From positions 2,501,501 to 2,565,500 of the forward strand of contig NZ_BAAAZF010000001.1 in NCBI RefSeq assembly GCF_039536765.1: a stretch of 64,000 nt of DNA, written 5' to 3'. Position numbers and translations under genes: made by a program. Below, in pieces: positions 53,123 to 62,016 of the stretch (the stretch's first letter is position 1; every line of letters begins with the position of its first letter). A model generated the notes under the pieces. That model saw only the letters and a program-made list of their open reading frames with translations, did not search any database and was not told where the DNA came from. This DNA is from Parerythrobacter jejuensis (lineage in GTDB: Bacteria > Pseudomonadota > Alphaproteobacteria > Sphingomonadales > Sphingomonadaceae).

Positions 53123-54643
53123 TTGGGCTTGATACAAACTGTGATGGGTGGGGCCATCGCGGCAGTGGGTTTCTGGTGCGCAGTTGCAGCAGCGGCGCCG
53201 CCTGAAGCGGGGCTGGGTGACTACACTTCTGAAGCAGCGCGTAGCATGTGCGAGATGGCTGACCCCGAGGCCGCCATTCCAGTCATTGCCGGAGCGGACT
53301 ATCAAAATCTGAAAGACGCCCTGGCCCGTGGAAGCGGCGGCGTCATCATTGTCGGAGGGAATTTTCAAGGCGCGGGGCCAGCCGATTTCGCTGGCATCGC
53401 CGCGGGCACATGCTTTGTTGAAACCGACCTTTCCTCGAGCGCCTGGGGCAATGCGAAGATCGAGAAGTTGACCCTGGTTAGAGTAGACCTGTCGGGTGGC
53501 GACCTTTCCAATACGGCTTTGCAAGAAGCAAAGATGATCGGTGTGAACGCCAGCGGCACCAGCTTTGCTGACGCCGATCTTTCCTACGCAAGCTGGGTGG
53601 GCCGCTATTGGACAAGCAATCTGGAGAATGCCGACTTCAGCGATGCCACAATGCGGGGGTTTCGGTTCCGCTGCGGGATCACGATGGATGAGGCCTGTGG
53701 CGGCAGCAGCGGCGCCGATTTCTCCGGTGTCGATCTGACAGGTGCCAGCCTGTCGAGCTTCCCGGTCTGGGGTTTCGACAATTTCGAGGGCGCAAGGATC
53801 GATCAGGCCATTCTCAGCCCTCGTGCCATACCCTATCTGCGTGGCATTGTGCTGGATGGTCCGCTCATCCTGGGTTGGCCGAATGACGCGCCGGATCAAC
53901 GGTATCCGCAGGAGCGCGTGTCGACGGAAGACTTCCGTCTGCTGCAGCAAAGTGCCCTATCCGCAAAGATTGACGTCCCGTCCTTCGATTGCGGCCTCGC
54001 GCAGAACACGGCGGAAAAGCTGGTATGCGGTGAGTATGAAAGCAATTTGAGACGGCTCGATCGTGACGTGGCGCAGCTTTACGCAGTGGCCAAGCAGGCA
54101 GGCCGAACGACGCTGCGCGACCAACGGGCCTGGTTGCGTCAACGCGACCAGTGCGAAGATCGGGACTGCGTCGAGCAAGCCTATGAAGATCGCAAGACCG
54201 GGCTGCTGGCATCCATCGATATCCCGATCATCCTGGCCCCTGACCAATCGCGCCAGTTTGAGGAGGACGTGTTGCCCGTGGGAAAACCGATGCGTAACTC
54301 TCCACTTTACAAGCGGCTCCGCAAAGTCCTCGAAAGCGCATCGCGCCAGGGGGTCACGTTGGTAGGGCTTGAGAACGGTAGGATCGCGGCAATCGGAGAA
54401 GCGGTTGGCGCCAACGCGCATCTTTGTACGCTATCCGTATCCAGTGCAGCCTATGATCCAGAGACCGGCTGGTACGGCGCCGAAACTGATGACGGCGAAC
54501 AAATTCCGCTTTTTCGTATCTGGAACGAAAGGCTCGAGTTCCGCTATTCAGGCAACATGGGCGACACGCCAGATGCCGCGAGCAGCTTTATCACATGCGG
54601 AGCGCGCGCAGCGTTCGCGGATCTCGTCGCGCTGGGCGAATGA
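53123..54643 (+). CDS. Pentapeptide-repeat protein with an LprI-like domain
   Basis: A 506-residue exported protein. A signal peptide (about 1-25) is followed by a pentapeptide-repeat region (about 90-235, for example VDLSGGDLSNTALQEAKMIG), predicted to form a right-handed beta-helix. Next comes a four-cysteine LprI/DUF1311-type domain (about 285-365: SFDCGLAQNTAEKLVCGEYE, then CEDRDCVEQAYEDR), known from lysozyme-inhibitor-like proteins. The C-terminal 130 residues are unassigned. The start is TTG at 53123, placed five bases after GGAGGG; the ATG in that region meets a stop after four codons. Confidence 0.82.
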   Translation: MGLIQTVMGGAIAAVGFWCAVAAAAPPEAGLGDYTSEAARSMCEMADPEAAIPVIAGADYQNLKDALARGSGGVIIVGGNFQGAGPADFAGIAAGTCFVETDLSSSAWGNAKIEKLTLVRVDLSGGDLSNTALQEAKMIGVNASGTSFADADLSYASWVGRYWTSNLENADFSDATMRGFRFRCGITMDEACGGSSGADFSGVDLTGASLSSFPVWGFDNFEGARIDQAILSPRAIPYLRGIVLDGPLILGWPNDAPDQRYPQERVSTEDFRLLQQSALSAKIDVPSFDCGLAQNTAEKLVCGEYESNLRRLDRDVAQLYAVAKQAGRTTLRDQRAWLRQRDQCEDRDCVEQAYEDRKTGLLASIDIPIILAPDQSRQFEEDVLPVGKPMRNSPLYKRLRKVLESASRQGVTLVGLENGRIAAIGEAVGANAHLCTLSVSSAAYDPETGWYGAETDDGEQIPLFRIWNERLEFRYSGNMGDTPDAASSFITCGARAAFADLVALGE

Positions 54644-54652
54644 AGGAGCTGG

Positions 54653-55963
54653 TTAGCTCCTGCCAATGCTTGTGTAATCAAAGCCTTTGCTTCGCATATC
54701 GTCTGGCTGGTAGATATTTCGCAGATCCACCATCACGGGTGCCTTGGCCAGTTCCTTGACCCGCCCGAGATCGAGCGCCCGGAAAGCATCCCATTCGGTC
54801 ACGATCGCAACGACATCGGCATTCTTGATCGCCGCATAGGGATCATCGACCATGGTCACCTTCGGCATCAGTGGTTTTGCGAGCTCCATTCCCTCGGGGT
54901 CGTAGGCTTCCACCATGGCTCCAGCATCGGTCAGGGTCTGGGCGACCGCAATGGCCGGGCTGTCGCGCATATCATCGGTATTGGGTTTGAAAGTGAGACC
55001 CAGCAGCGCAACTTTCTTGCCCCGTGCAGCTTCCATTCCGCCAAGCGCGTCGAGCACTTTGCGGCCCATCGCACGTTTGCGGCTTTCATTAACCTTGACC
55101 ACCGACTCCACAATCCGGACGGGACTTTCATAGTCCTCCGCCGTCTTGAGCAAGGCCAGCGTGTCCTTCGGAAAACACGATCCGCCATAGCCGGGGCCGG
55201 CATGGAGGAATTTCGCCCCGATCCGGCCATCCATGCCGATCCCGCGCGACACGTCCTGCACATCGGCACCCACTTTCTCACACAGATCGGCCATCTCGTT
55301 GATGAAAGTGATCTTGGTGGCGAGAAATGCATTGGCAGCATATTTGATCAGTTCGCTGGTGCGGCGGCTGGTGAAGAGGATGGGCGATTCATTGAGGAAA
55401 AGGGGCCGATAGACCTCGCTCATAACCTCGCGACCGAAATCATCCTCGGCCCCGATGACGATGCGGTCAGGCCGCTTGAAGTCACCAATGGCGGCCCCTT
55501 CGCGTAGGAACTCGGGATTGGAAACCACGGCAAAACGTTGGGTCGTGCCGGTCTCCCGGATAATTCGTTCGACTTCATCCCCGGTCCCGACCGGGACTGT
55601 CGATTTGGTGACGATGACAGCTTCGTTGTCCAAGGTTGCGCCTACTTCGCGCGCGACTTCGTAAACGAATGTCAGGTCGGCATGGCCATCGCCGCGGCGG
55701 CTGGGTGTGCCCACAGCAATGAAGATGGCGGATGCATCCTTGATGCCCTCGGCCAGATCGGTGGTGAAACTCAGGCGCCCAGCTTTGACATTGCTTTCGA
55801 CCAGAGCATCCAGGCCGGGTTCGTAGATTGGCATGATCCCGTCATGCAGTCGGTCTATCTTGGACTGGTCCTTGTCGATGCACACCACATCGTGGCCGAA
55901 ATCGGCAAAGCAGGCCCCCGATACCAAGCCGACATAGCCTGATCCCACCATCGCAATCTTCAT
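54653..55963 (-). CDS. ugd: UDP-glucose 6-dehydrogenase
   Basis: Oxidises UDP-glucose twice to UDP-glucuronate, a precursor of acidic polysaccharides and some lipid A modifications. The 436 residues have an N-terminal NAD domain (GSGYVGLVSGACFADFGHDV), the catalytic Cys in GYGGSCFPKDTLAL near residue 260, and a C-terminal UDP-binding domain. It is full length. Its start overlaps the stop of the upstream phosphatase gene by four bases. The NfrB-like glycosyltransferase system at 60.6 kb is a possible, unproven user of sugar nucleotides. Confidence 0.97.
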   Translation of the reverse strand: MKIAMVGSGYVGLVSGACFADFGHDVVCIDKDQSKIDRLHDGIMPIYEPGLDALVESNVKAGRLSFTTDLAEGIKDASAIFIAVGTPSRRGDGHADLTFVYEVAREVGATLDNEAVIVTKSTVPVGTGDEVERIIRETGTTQRFAVVSNPEFLREGAAIGDFKRPDRIVIGAEDDFGREVMSEVYRPLFLNESPILFTSRRTSELIKYAANAFLATKITFINEMADLCEKVGADVQDVSRGIGMDGRIGAKFLHAGPGYGGSCFPKDTLALLKTAEDYESPVRIVESVVKVNESRKRAMGRKVLDALGGMEAARGKKVALLGLTFKPNTDDMRDSPAIAVAQTLTDAGAMVEAYDPEGMELAKPLMPKVTMVDDPYAAIKNADVVAIVTEWDAFRALDLGRVKELAKAPVMVDLRNIYQPDDMRSKGFDYTSIGRS

Positions 55964-56763
55964 TGCAGCTTGTCCTTCTTTTCGATCTTGATCTTGCCGT
56001 CTTCCTCGACGGCTTGAATCATGCGGCGCTCATTTCCTTCCAGCACCAAGGCTGTGAGTCGGCCGAAACGGAATGCACCAGTGTCTACGCCGATGCGGTT
56101 GGGGCGTTCTTCAACTTCTTCGAAAATTGTGTGCCCGTGAACCACTACCCGCGGATGCGGCTGGTCGTGGGACAAGAATTTGTCCCGGATCCAGAGCAAA
56201 TCGTCGCGGCTCTGATCTTCCAGTTCCACGCCAGGGGCTATACCCGCATGCACGAATACATAGTCGCCAGCGATAATCATCTCTTCGAAATTGCTGAGGA
56301 ATTTGCGATCTTTCTCCGGCACTTTTGCCGTGATCAGGGCCTGCAACTCTTCCAGCGAAGCCTCGTTGTACTGCTTCTTGGAGATATCATAGCTGAGAAT
56401 GGTTTCGCGTCCGCCATGGCGCAGGAAATGACGCAAGACCTTCACATCATCGAATGACTGGAGGAACATCTCTTCATGATTGCCAGCCAGGATGCGGACC
56501 GGGCGACGTTTGCGCCACTTGTGCGCATTCTTGATCACTCCGGAACTGTCCGGTCCGCGATCCACCAGGTCGCCCAGAAGAATTATCTCGGCATCGATAT
56601 GGCTGTGCTTGTCGATTTCCTTGTCGATCGCTGCGATGAGGGCCTCAAACAGGTCGTTACGACCGTGGATATCGCCGATCGCATAGAAACGCTTGCCGTC
56701 AGGGACGGACGCAGCGGGGGCACGGTTCTTGGTGCCCATAAGTTTCTTGATCGATTTCAACAT
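55960..56763 (-). CDS. Serine/threonine-type metallophosphoesterase
   Basis: A 267-residue cytosolic phosphatase of the PPP-like family with the motifs GDIHGR, GDLVDRGPDS, GNHEEM, and His in VFVHAG and VVHGHT that bind two metal ions. The family includes protein phosphatases and diadenosine tetraphosphate hydrolases; the substrate is not clear. It is coupled to ugd by an ATGA overlap. The first 20 residues are basic and probably flexible. Confidence 0.92.
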   Translation of the reverse strand: MLKSIKKLMGTKNRAPAASVPDGKRFYAIGDIHGRNDLFEALIAAIDKEIDKHSHIDAEIILLGDLVDRGPDSSGVIKNAHKWRKRRPVRILAGNHEEMFLQSFDDVKVLRHFLRHGGRETILSYDISKKQYNEASLEELQALITAKVPEKDRKFLSNFEEMIIAGDYVFVHAGIAPGVELEDQSRDDLLWIRDKFLSHDQPHPRVVVHGHTIFEEVEERPNRIGVDTGAFRFGRLTALVLEGNERRMIQAVEEDGKIKIEKKDKLQ

Positions 56764-57033
56764 GGTTGTGTCGTGGAAGATATCGCAAATGGATGCGCCG
56801 CGACATAGGCGCAGACCCGGCTATCCGCAATCCACAACGGCCCGCCGCAACGGGGCGGTGGTGCCAAAAAGTCACGCCACTGGTGCCGATAAGCCGGTGG
56901 ATACAATTTTCTTGTGCAGTGCAGCGTAACTGTGCATGATTATGTCATATCGAGTTGAGACCACGCACCTAAAACGCTGGCCGGTCGATATGCAGGTGGG
57001 ACGAAGCGACACCCTAACTCGAGGAAGTTTGTC

Positions 57034-57954
57034 ATGCTTACGTCCATCCGCGGTTTTGCCGCGACTCTCCTTGCCGGTAGCGCCATGGTGGCGACCCCGG
57101 CTCTTGCCGCCGAAGAAACCAACGCGCCCGAAGCGGTCGAAACCATTGCGATCGATATGGTTGCAGTAGCAGACGCGCCATCGCTGGATGCAATCGCCAC
57201 GCCTGTGACGATCTCTGAAGAAGTGCCGACCGAGCTTGTCTCGCTGGATAATATCGAACGCGTATCTTACATTCCGCCTGAGGAAACTCTCAGCTCGAAT
57301 GGTGACGAAAGTGGTTTCGAGCTCTCCGGCAATGTCGCCCTGGTTTCCGATTACCGGTTCCGCGGTGTCTCGTTCTCTGACGGAGATATCGCTCTGCAAG
57401 GCGGCATCGATCTGGGCCATTCGAGCGGCTTCTATGTCGGCACATGGGCATCGTCGATCTCGGGCGGTACCGCTTTTGGTGAGCTTGAACTGGATGTCTA
57501 CGCCGGTTGGAGCGGCGATATCACCGATGGCCTGACCTTCGATGTCGGCCTGCTTTATTATATCTATCCAACCGGTGACATTCCCGGCGTGGATACCGAT
57601 TACTTCGAGCCCTATGCATCGGTTTCGACCACGATCGGTCCGGTCGGCGCGACGCTTGGTGTAGCTTATGCCTGGGAGCAGGACTCCCTCGGCAACCAGG
57701 ACAACTTCTACATCTACACCGACTTCGAAGTTGCCATTCCCGAGACGCCTGTCACTCTGACGGCGCATCTGGGCTATACTGATGGCGTCTTTGCCACCGA
57801 TCTTAGTGGCAATTCGATCGATTGGGGCATTGGCGCAAGCTACGCGGTCACGGACTCGCTCAGCGTGGGTATCAATTACGTTGATACCGAAGGGCCTTCG
57901 ATCGAAGATTTCACCGATGCCGGTATCTTCTTCACCATCGGCTACAGCATGTAA
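57034..57954 (+). CDS. TorF family putative porin
   Basis: A 306-residue outer-membrane protein with a signal peptide (cleavage near ALA-AEE) and an acidic, probably flexible stretch to about residue 90. A beta-barrel follows with the TorF/Gcw_chp marks SGNVALVSDYRFRGVSFSDG and ELDVYAGWSGDI, ending in a hydrophobic strand (FFTIGYSM). The family is thought to form channels, but the substrate is unknown. The 270 bases upstream hold no gene and presumably the promoter. A bidirectional terminator follows. Confidence 0.9.
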   Translation: MLTSIRGFAATLLAGSAMVATPALAAEETNAPEAVETIAIDMVAVADAPSLDAIATPVTISEEVPTELVSLDNIERVSYIPPEETLSSNGDESGFELSGNVALVSDYRFRGVSFSDGDIALQGGIDLGHSSGFYVGTWASSISGGTAFGELELDVYAGWSGDITDGLTFDVGLLYYIYPTGDIPGVDTDYFEPYASVSTTIGPVGATLGVAYAWEQDSLGNQDNFYIYTDFEVAIPETPVTLTAHLGYTDGVFATDLSGNSIDWGIGASYAVTDSLSVGINYVDTEGPSIEDFTDAGIFFTIGYSM

Positions 57955-57974
57955 GGCGATCGCCTGTTGCAACC

Positions 57975-58010
57975 AAAGAAGCCCGCGCCCACCACGGCGC
58001 GGGCTTTCTT
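57975..58010. terminator. Bidirectional terminator between the TorF and SIMPL genes
   Basis: AAAGAAGCCCGCGCC and GGCGCGGGCTTTCTT pair around a six-base loop. The A-rich side and the T-rich side let the same hairpin end both convergent genes. Confidence 0.85.
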
Positions 58011-58019
58011 GTATCTGTG

Positions 58020-58772
58020 TCAGCCGATCGAGAAATTGACGGTGGTTACCACGCGCACTTTCTTGAACGGCGAATCGGCAACGCCCCATCCACCAGCTTC
58101 CCCGTCGCGGGCCTCGATCGTGAAATAGCCTTGCGTCGCCTCGCGGATGGAGCCGACATCGGTGCCGCTATCCTTGGCGAATTGTTCTGCCGATGCACGC
58201 GCATCGCGCGTAGCCTCTGCGACCATTTCGGGCTTGATCTTGTTCAGCTGTGTAAAGCTGTAGGACATGCCCGACCCTTCTTCGAGGAACACGCCTTTGC
58301 TGACGAGGTCGAACTGTTGCGAGACGGCCTTGCGGGCGAGATCGATATCATTGCTGCGCAGCGCCATGCGCTGGCGGACGGTGTACTTCGTCACGCCGTT
58401 GTTTGTGTAGCTGGAGACATTGGCGCCTGTTGGTTGCAGCGCTTCGTCAGGAAAGCCGAGCTCTTCGAAAAATCCGCGAATAGTGTCAGTATCGCGGCGC
58501 ACCTTAGCCTGGGCCTGCGCAAGATCGGTCGAGCTGCTTGAATAGCTGATCGTCCACGTCGCGAGGTTCGCCGTGACATCGCGCTCTGCAAGCCCGCGTA
58601 CGGTCACAGAACGATCAGCCTCTTTGGCCCGCAACAGACCGTCACCCAGCAAATATCCGCCGGAGACCAGCCCGAGCGACACAACCGCTGCCGTGCCCAG
58701 CCAGCGTCTGGTTGTCTTATCGAAAAAACCCTTGCTGCCGGCATGCTCTTCCTGTTTGCTCTCCTCACTCAT
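58020..58772 (-). CDS. SIMPL domain (DUF541) protein
   Basis: A 250-residue protein with one membrane segment (about 27-46) after a charged cytosolic N-terminus, and a periplasmic SIMPL domain (about 55-250) with RSVTVRGLAERDVTANLATW and the C-terminal VRVVTTVNFSIG. Homologues have been tied to oxidative-stress defence or outer-membrane order, without a proven reaction. The ATG at 58772 has GGAGG five bases upstream; longer in-frame options are less well placed. Confidence 0.88.
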   Translation of the reverse strand: MSEESKQEEHAGSKGFFDKTTRRWLGTAAVVSLGLVSGGYLLGDGLLRAKEADRSVTVRGLAERDVTANLATWTISYSSSSTDLAQAQAKVRRDTDTIRGFFEELGFPDEALQPTGANVSSYTNNGVTKYTVRQRMALRSNDIDLARKAVSQQFDLVSKGVFLEEGSGMSYSFTQLNKIKPEMVAEATRDARASAEQFAKDSGTDVGSIREATQGYFTIEARDGEAGGWGVADSPFKKVRVVTTVNFSIG

Positions 58773-58851
58773 TTCATCCTCCATCTCATCGCTTACCCTG
58801 CGGTGAGTTGTGCTATTCTGTCGATGAACCGTTTGTGAAGGACAGTGCCCC

Positions 58852-59289
58852 ATGGTCAAATATCTCCACTCCATGATCCGCGTGAGCGATCCGGATGCCA
58901 CCGTTGCATTCTTCAAACTGATTGGGCTGGAGGAGGTTCGGCGCTTCGAAGTGGAGGCAGGGCGGTTCACCCTGATTTTTCTTGCAGCTCCCGGTCAGGC
59001 AGGACTTGCCGAGGTCGAGTTGACCTATAATTGGCCGAACGAGGATGGCAGCACGCCTGAAGAGTATGATGGCGGGCGCAACTTTGGCCACCTCGCCTAC
59101 CGGGTCGATAATATCTACGACACATGTCAGCGCTTGATGGATGCCGGTGTGACGATCAATCGTCCCCCGCGAGACGGGCATATGGCCTTTGTCAAATCGC
59201 CGGACGGCATCTCGGTCGAGCTTCTGCAGGATGGCAACCTGCCGCCGCAGGAACCCTGGGCCAGTATGGAGAATACGGGCAGCTGGTAG
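58852..59289 (+). CDS. gloA: Lactoylglutathione lyase (glyoxalase I-like)
   Basis: A 145-residue VOC-fold enzyme that converts the methylglyoxal-glutathione hemithioacetal to S-lactoylglutathione. Metal ligands fit His in LHSMIRV, Glu in VELTYNW, His in FGHLAYRVD and Glu in SVELLQ. The match to glyoxalase I is good, but the family is broad, so another VOC substrate is possible. It is divergent from the SIMPL gene with 79 bases between. Confidence 0.9.
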   Translation: MVKYLHSMIRVSDPDATVAFFKLIGLEEVRRFEVEAGRFTLIFLAAPGQAGLAEVELTYNWPNEDGSTPEEYDGGRNFGHLAYRVDNIYDTCQRLMDAGVTINRPPRDGHMAFVKSPDGISVELLQDGNLPPQEPWASMENTGSW

Positions 59290-59304
59290 GCCGCCCGTTG
59301 CTGG

Positions 59305-60522
59305 TCAGGGTTTGACCATCTCGACCGGCTTTTCTTCCGGATGGGTGGTCGTCAACCGCAAGACCAAATAACCCAATATGGCTGAAATCAGCGAGCCGCC
59401 GAGGATCCCGATCTTGGCTTCGTCGATCAACATCCGGCTCTCCGTGAATGCGAGGCCGCTGATAAACAGCGACATGGTGAAGCCGATCCCGGTCAAAACA
59501 CTGACGCCCCAGATTTCCATCCAGTTGGCGTTTTCAGGTGGCTTCGCGATCTTCAGCTTTACCGCTGCCACGATGATTCCGAAAATCCCCACTTGCTTGC
59601 CGACCACAAGGCCGGCCGCAATTGCGAGCGGGAGCGGAGCGAGGACTTCGTCAATGCCCATGCCTGACAGATTGACCCCGGCATTGGCGAAGCCGAAGAC
59701 CGGCACCACCAGATAGGCGCTCCACGGCGCGAGGCTGTGTTCGAGTTTTTCCAGCAGGGAATGCCCGTCGGTCCTGTGCATCGGGATCGTCAGCGCGGCA
59801 AGAACACCGGCGATCGTTGCGTGCACACCGGAAAACAGCACAGCAACCCACAATGCCAAGGCAACCAGAATATAGGGCCAGATACGGTCGACACCGAACT
59901 TGTTCATGGCCACCATGACCCCGAAAATGGCGATGGCGATGAGCAGCCACATCATCTTGAGATTGGCGGTATAGAACGCCGCGATCACCAGGACCGCGCC
60001 GATATCGTCGACAATTGCGACGGTAAGCAGGAACAATCGCAGCGATGCAGGCACCCGGCTTCCGAGCAGGCCCAGAACGCCCATGGCAAAGGCAATATCG
60101 GTTGCTGCAGGGATCGCCCACCCGCGGATCAACGGGCTGTCAAACCCGACCACAAAGGAATAGATCAGGGCCGGCACGGCCATGCCGGCGATGGCAGCCA
60201 GGACCGGGAGGCGGCGTTGTTCCGGACTGGAAAGCTGGCCACAAATCAGTTCGCGTTTGACCTCGAGGCCGACCACGAAGAAGAAAATCGCCATCAGTCC
60301 GTCATTGATCCACAAATGGAGATCATCGAGTTTGGGAATGGGTGTCCAGCGAAGCTCGCCGTAGAAGAGTTCTTCGTAGGCACCCGCGAGCGGTGAATTG
60401 GCCACCAGCATTGCAGCGGCAGCCACCAGGATCAGCAGGACACCGGCCGATGCGTCGCTGACGAACAGGGCACGGACGGGTGCAAATGCACGGGCGATAG
60501 GGGAACGGGTCGGTTCAATCAT
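59305..60522 (-). CDS. nhaA: Na+/H+ antiporter NhaA
   Basis: Expels Na+ in exchange for H+ across the inner membrane, giving salt and alkali tolerance. The 405 residues have about twelve segments. The ion-binding pair Asp172-Asp173 lies in TVAIVDDIGAVLVIAAF, and the regions GLEVKRELICGQL and AIPAATDIAFAMGVL match the family. It is a single gene, convergent with gloA and divergent from the glycosyltransferase gene. Confidence 0.97.
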   Translation of the reverse strand: MIEPTRSPIARAFAPVRALFVSDASAGVLLILVAAAAMLVANSPLAGAYEELFYGELRWTPIPKLDDLHLWINDGLMAIFFFVVGLEVKRELICGQLSSPEQRRLPVLAAIAGMAVPALIYSFVVGFDSPLIRGWAIPAATDIAFAMGVLGLLGSRVPASLRLFLLTVAIVDDIGAVLVIAAFYTANLKMMWLLIAIAIFGVMVAMNKFGVDRIWPYILVALALWVAVLFSGVHATIAGVLAALTIPMHRTDGHSLLEKLEHSLAPWSAYLVVPVFGFANAGVNLSGMGIDEVLAPLPLAIAAGLVVGKQVGIFGIIVAAVKLKIAKPPENANWMEIWGVSVLTGIGFTMSLFISGLAFTESRMLIDEAKIGILGGSLISAILGYLVLRLTTTHPEEKPVEMVKP

Positions 60523-60615
60523 GATTGCGCGCCCTTTTGATGGTTATTTCCCGCGTTGCAAGGGGAGTCTGGGTCCGATAGGCTACTTCACAGAGGACAG
60601 AGGTTTGGGGGCTAT

Positions 60616-62016
60616 GTGGAACTCGCAGGGTTTACTGCGGGCGAATGGCTGCTGCTCGTCCAGTATGAGCTGCTTCTGTTTGCAGGCTTGTTCTTTCTTT
60701 TGGGGTCAATTGATGAATTGGCGGTGGACCTTGCATGGGTCTGGCTCCGGCTGAGCGGTCGCACCCAGACGGTGCAGATCACGCCGCGACACGTTGAACG
60801 TCCGCTAAAGGGCAGGGCTGCGATCCTGATCCCGACATGGCAGGAAGAGGATGTCATTGGCACCACGATCGCGCATGCCCTTGATGTCTGGCCCCAATCC
60901 GAGTTGTGCCTTTATGTCGGGTGCTATCGCAATGATCCTGCGACGATTGCTGCAGCCGTAGAGGCTGCGCCTGGCGATCCACGCTTGCGGATCATTGTCC
61001 ATGACCGCCTCGGCCCGACAACCAAGGCAGATTGCCTGAACAGGCTGTACCAGGCGTTGGCACTGGACGAGGTTCGCTCCGGCGAGGCCTTCCGGATGGT
61101 CTTGCTGCACGATGCGGAGGACATGGTCGATGCGGCAGCTTTGAGCCTGGCGGATTCCACACTGGACGACGCTGACTTCGTACAACTGCCTGTCCTGCCA
61201 GAGCCACAAGCCCATTCACGCTGGATATCGGGCCACTATTGCGAGGAATTCGCCGAGGCACATGGCAAAGCGATGGTTGTAAGAGATGCGGTTGGCGCCG
61301 GGCTTCCTTCAGCAGGGGTAGGCTGTGCTGTTGCCCGGGAGCAGCTCGCTTTGCTTGCCGATCGTCGCGGTGACGGTGTGCCGTTTGCAGCCGATAGCCT
61401 GACAGAGGACTACGAGCTGGGTCTTGGCATCGGGCATCAAGGGGGCAGGATGCGGTTTCTTCGCGCCCGCTACGAAGATGGCCGGTTGGTTGCGACACGC
61501 GCATGCTTTCCCGCTGACATTGCCAGCGCTGTCCGCCAGAAAACACGGTGGGTCCATGGGATCGCGTTCCAGGGCTGGGATCGGCTCGGCTGGAGCCTGT
61601 CGCCCGCAGAGAGCTGGATGCGACTGCGCGACCGCCGGGGGCCATTGACCGCTCTGGTGCTGGCGATGGCCTATATCCTGCTTGTCCTGGCCGTAGCGAG
61701 TTGGATCGCGAGCGGGCTGGGGCTGGCACCAGAGATCGAGCTGACCCCTGCCTTGTGGTGGCTGCTGCTGTTAAACTTTGCCGGGCTCGTGTGGCGGGCG
61801 GTCTTCCGCTTTGCCTTCACCGCTCGCGAGTATGGGGCGAGAGAGGGCATTCGGGCAGTGCTGCGCATACCGATCGGCAATATCATCGCGATCATGGCCG
61901 GGCGCCGCGCCCTGATGGCGTATCTGCAAACATTGCGCGGGAACAGGCCGCATTGGGACAAGACGTCACATTCTGCCCATCCGGCTGCCCGCCATCAGGC
62001 CGGGGCGCTCGCGTGA
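60616..62016 (+). CDS. NfrB-like membrane glycosyltransferase
   Basis: A 466-residue inner-membrane family-2 glycosyltransferase. Membrane segments lie near 10-30, 370-395 and 405-425. The catalytic part has AAILIPTWQEEDVIG, the metal-binding DAED in LLHDAEDMVDAAAL, TEDYEL as a base region, and RQKTRWVHG as the QxxRW motif. The order resembles the N-terminal domain of E. coli NfrB, which makes an exopolysaccharide used as the phage N4 receptor. The GTG at 60616 gives the expected short N-terminus; a TTG at 60556 would add 20 residues. The stop overlaps the next gene by four bases. Confidence 0.85.
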   Translation: MELAGFTAGEWLLLVQYELLLFAGLFFLLGSIDELAVDLAWVWLRLSGRTQTVQITPRHVERPLKGRAAILIPTWQEEDVIGTTIAHALDVWPQSELCLYVGCYRNDPATIAAAVEAAPGDPRLRIIVHDRLGPTTKADCLNRLYQALALDEVRSGEAFRMVLLHDAEDMVDAAALSLADSTLDDADFVQLPVLPEPQAHSRWISGHYCEEFAEAHGKAMVVRDAVGAGLPSAGVGCAVAREQLALLADRRGDGVPFAADSLTEDYELGLGIGHQGGRMRFLRARYEDGRLVATRACFPADIASAVRQKTRWVHGIAFQGWDRLGWSLSPAESWMRLRDRRGPLTALVLAMAYILLVLAVASWIASGLGLAPEIELTPALWWLLLLNFAGLVWRAVFRFAFTAREYGAREGIRAVLRIPIGNIIAIMAGRRALMAYLQTLRGNRPHWDKTSHSAHPAARHQAGALA

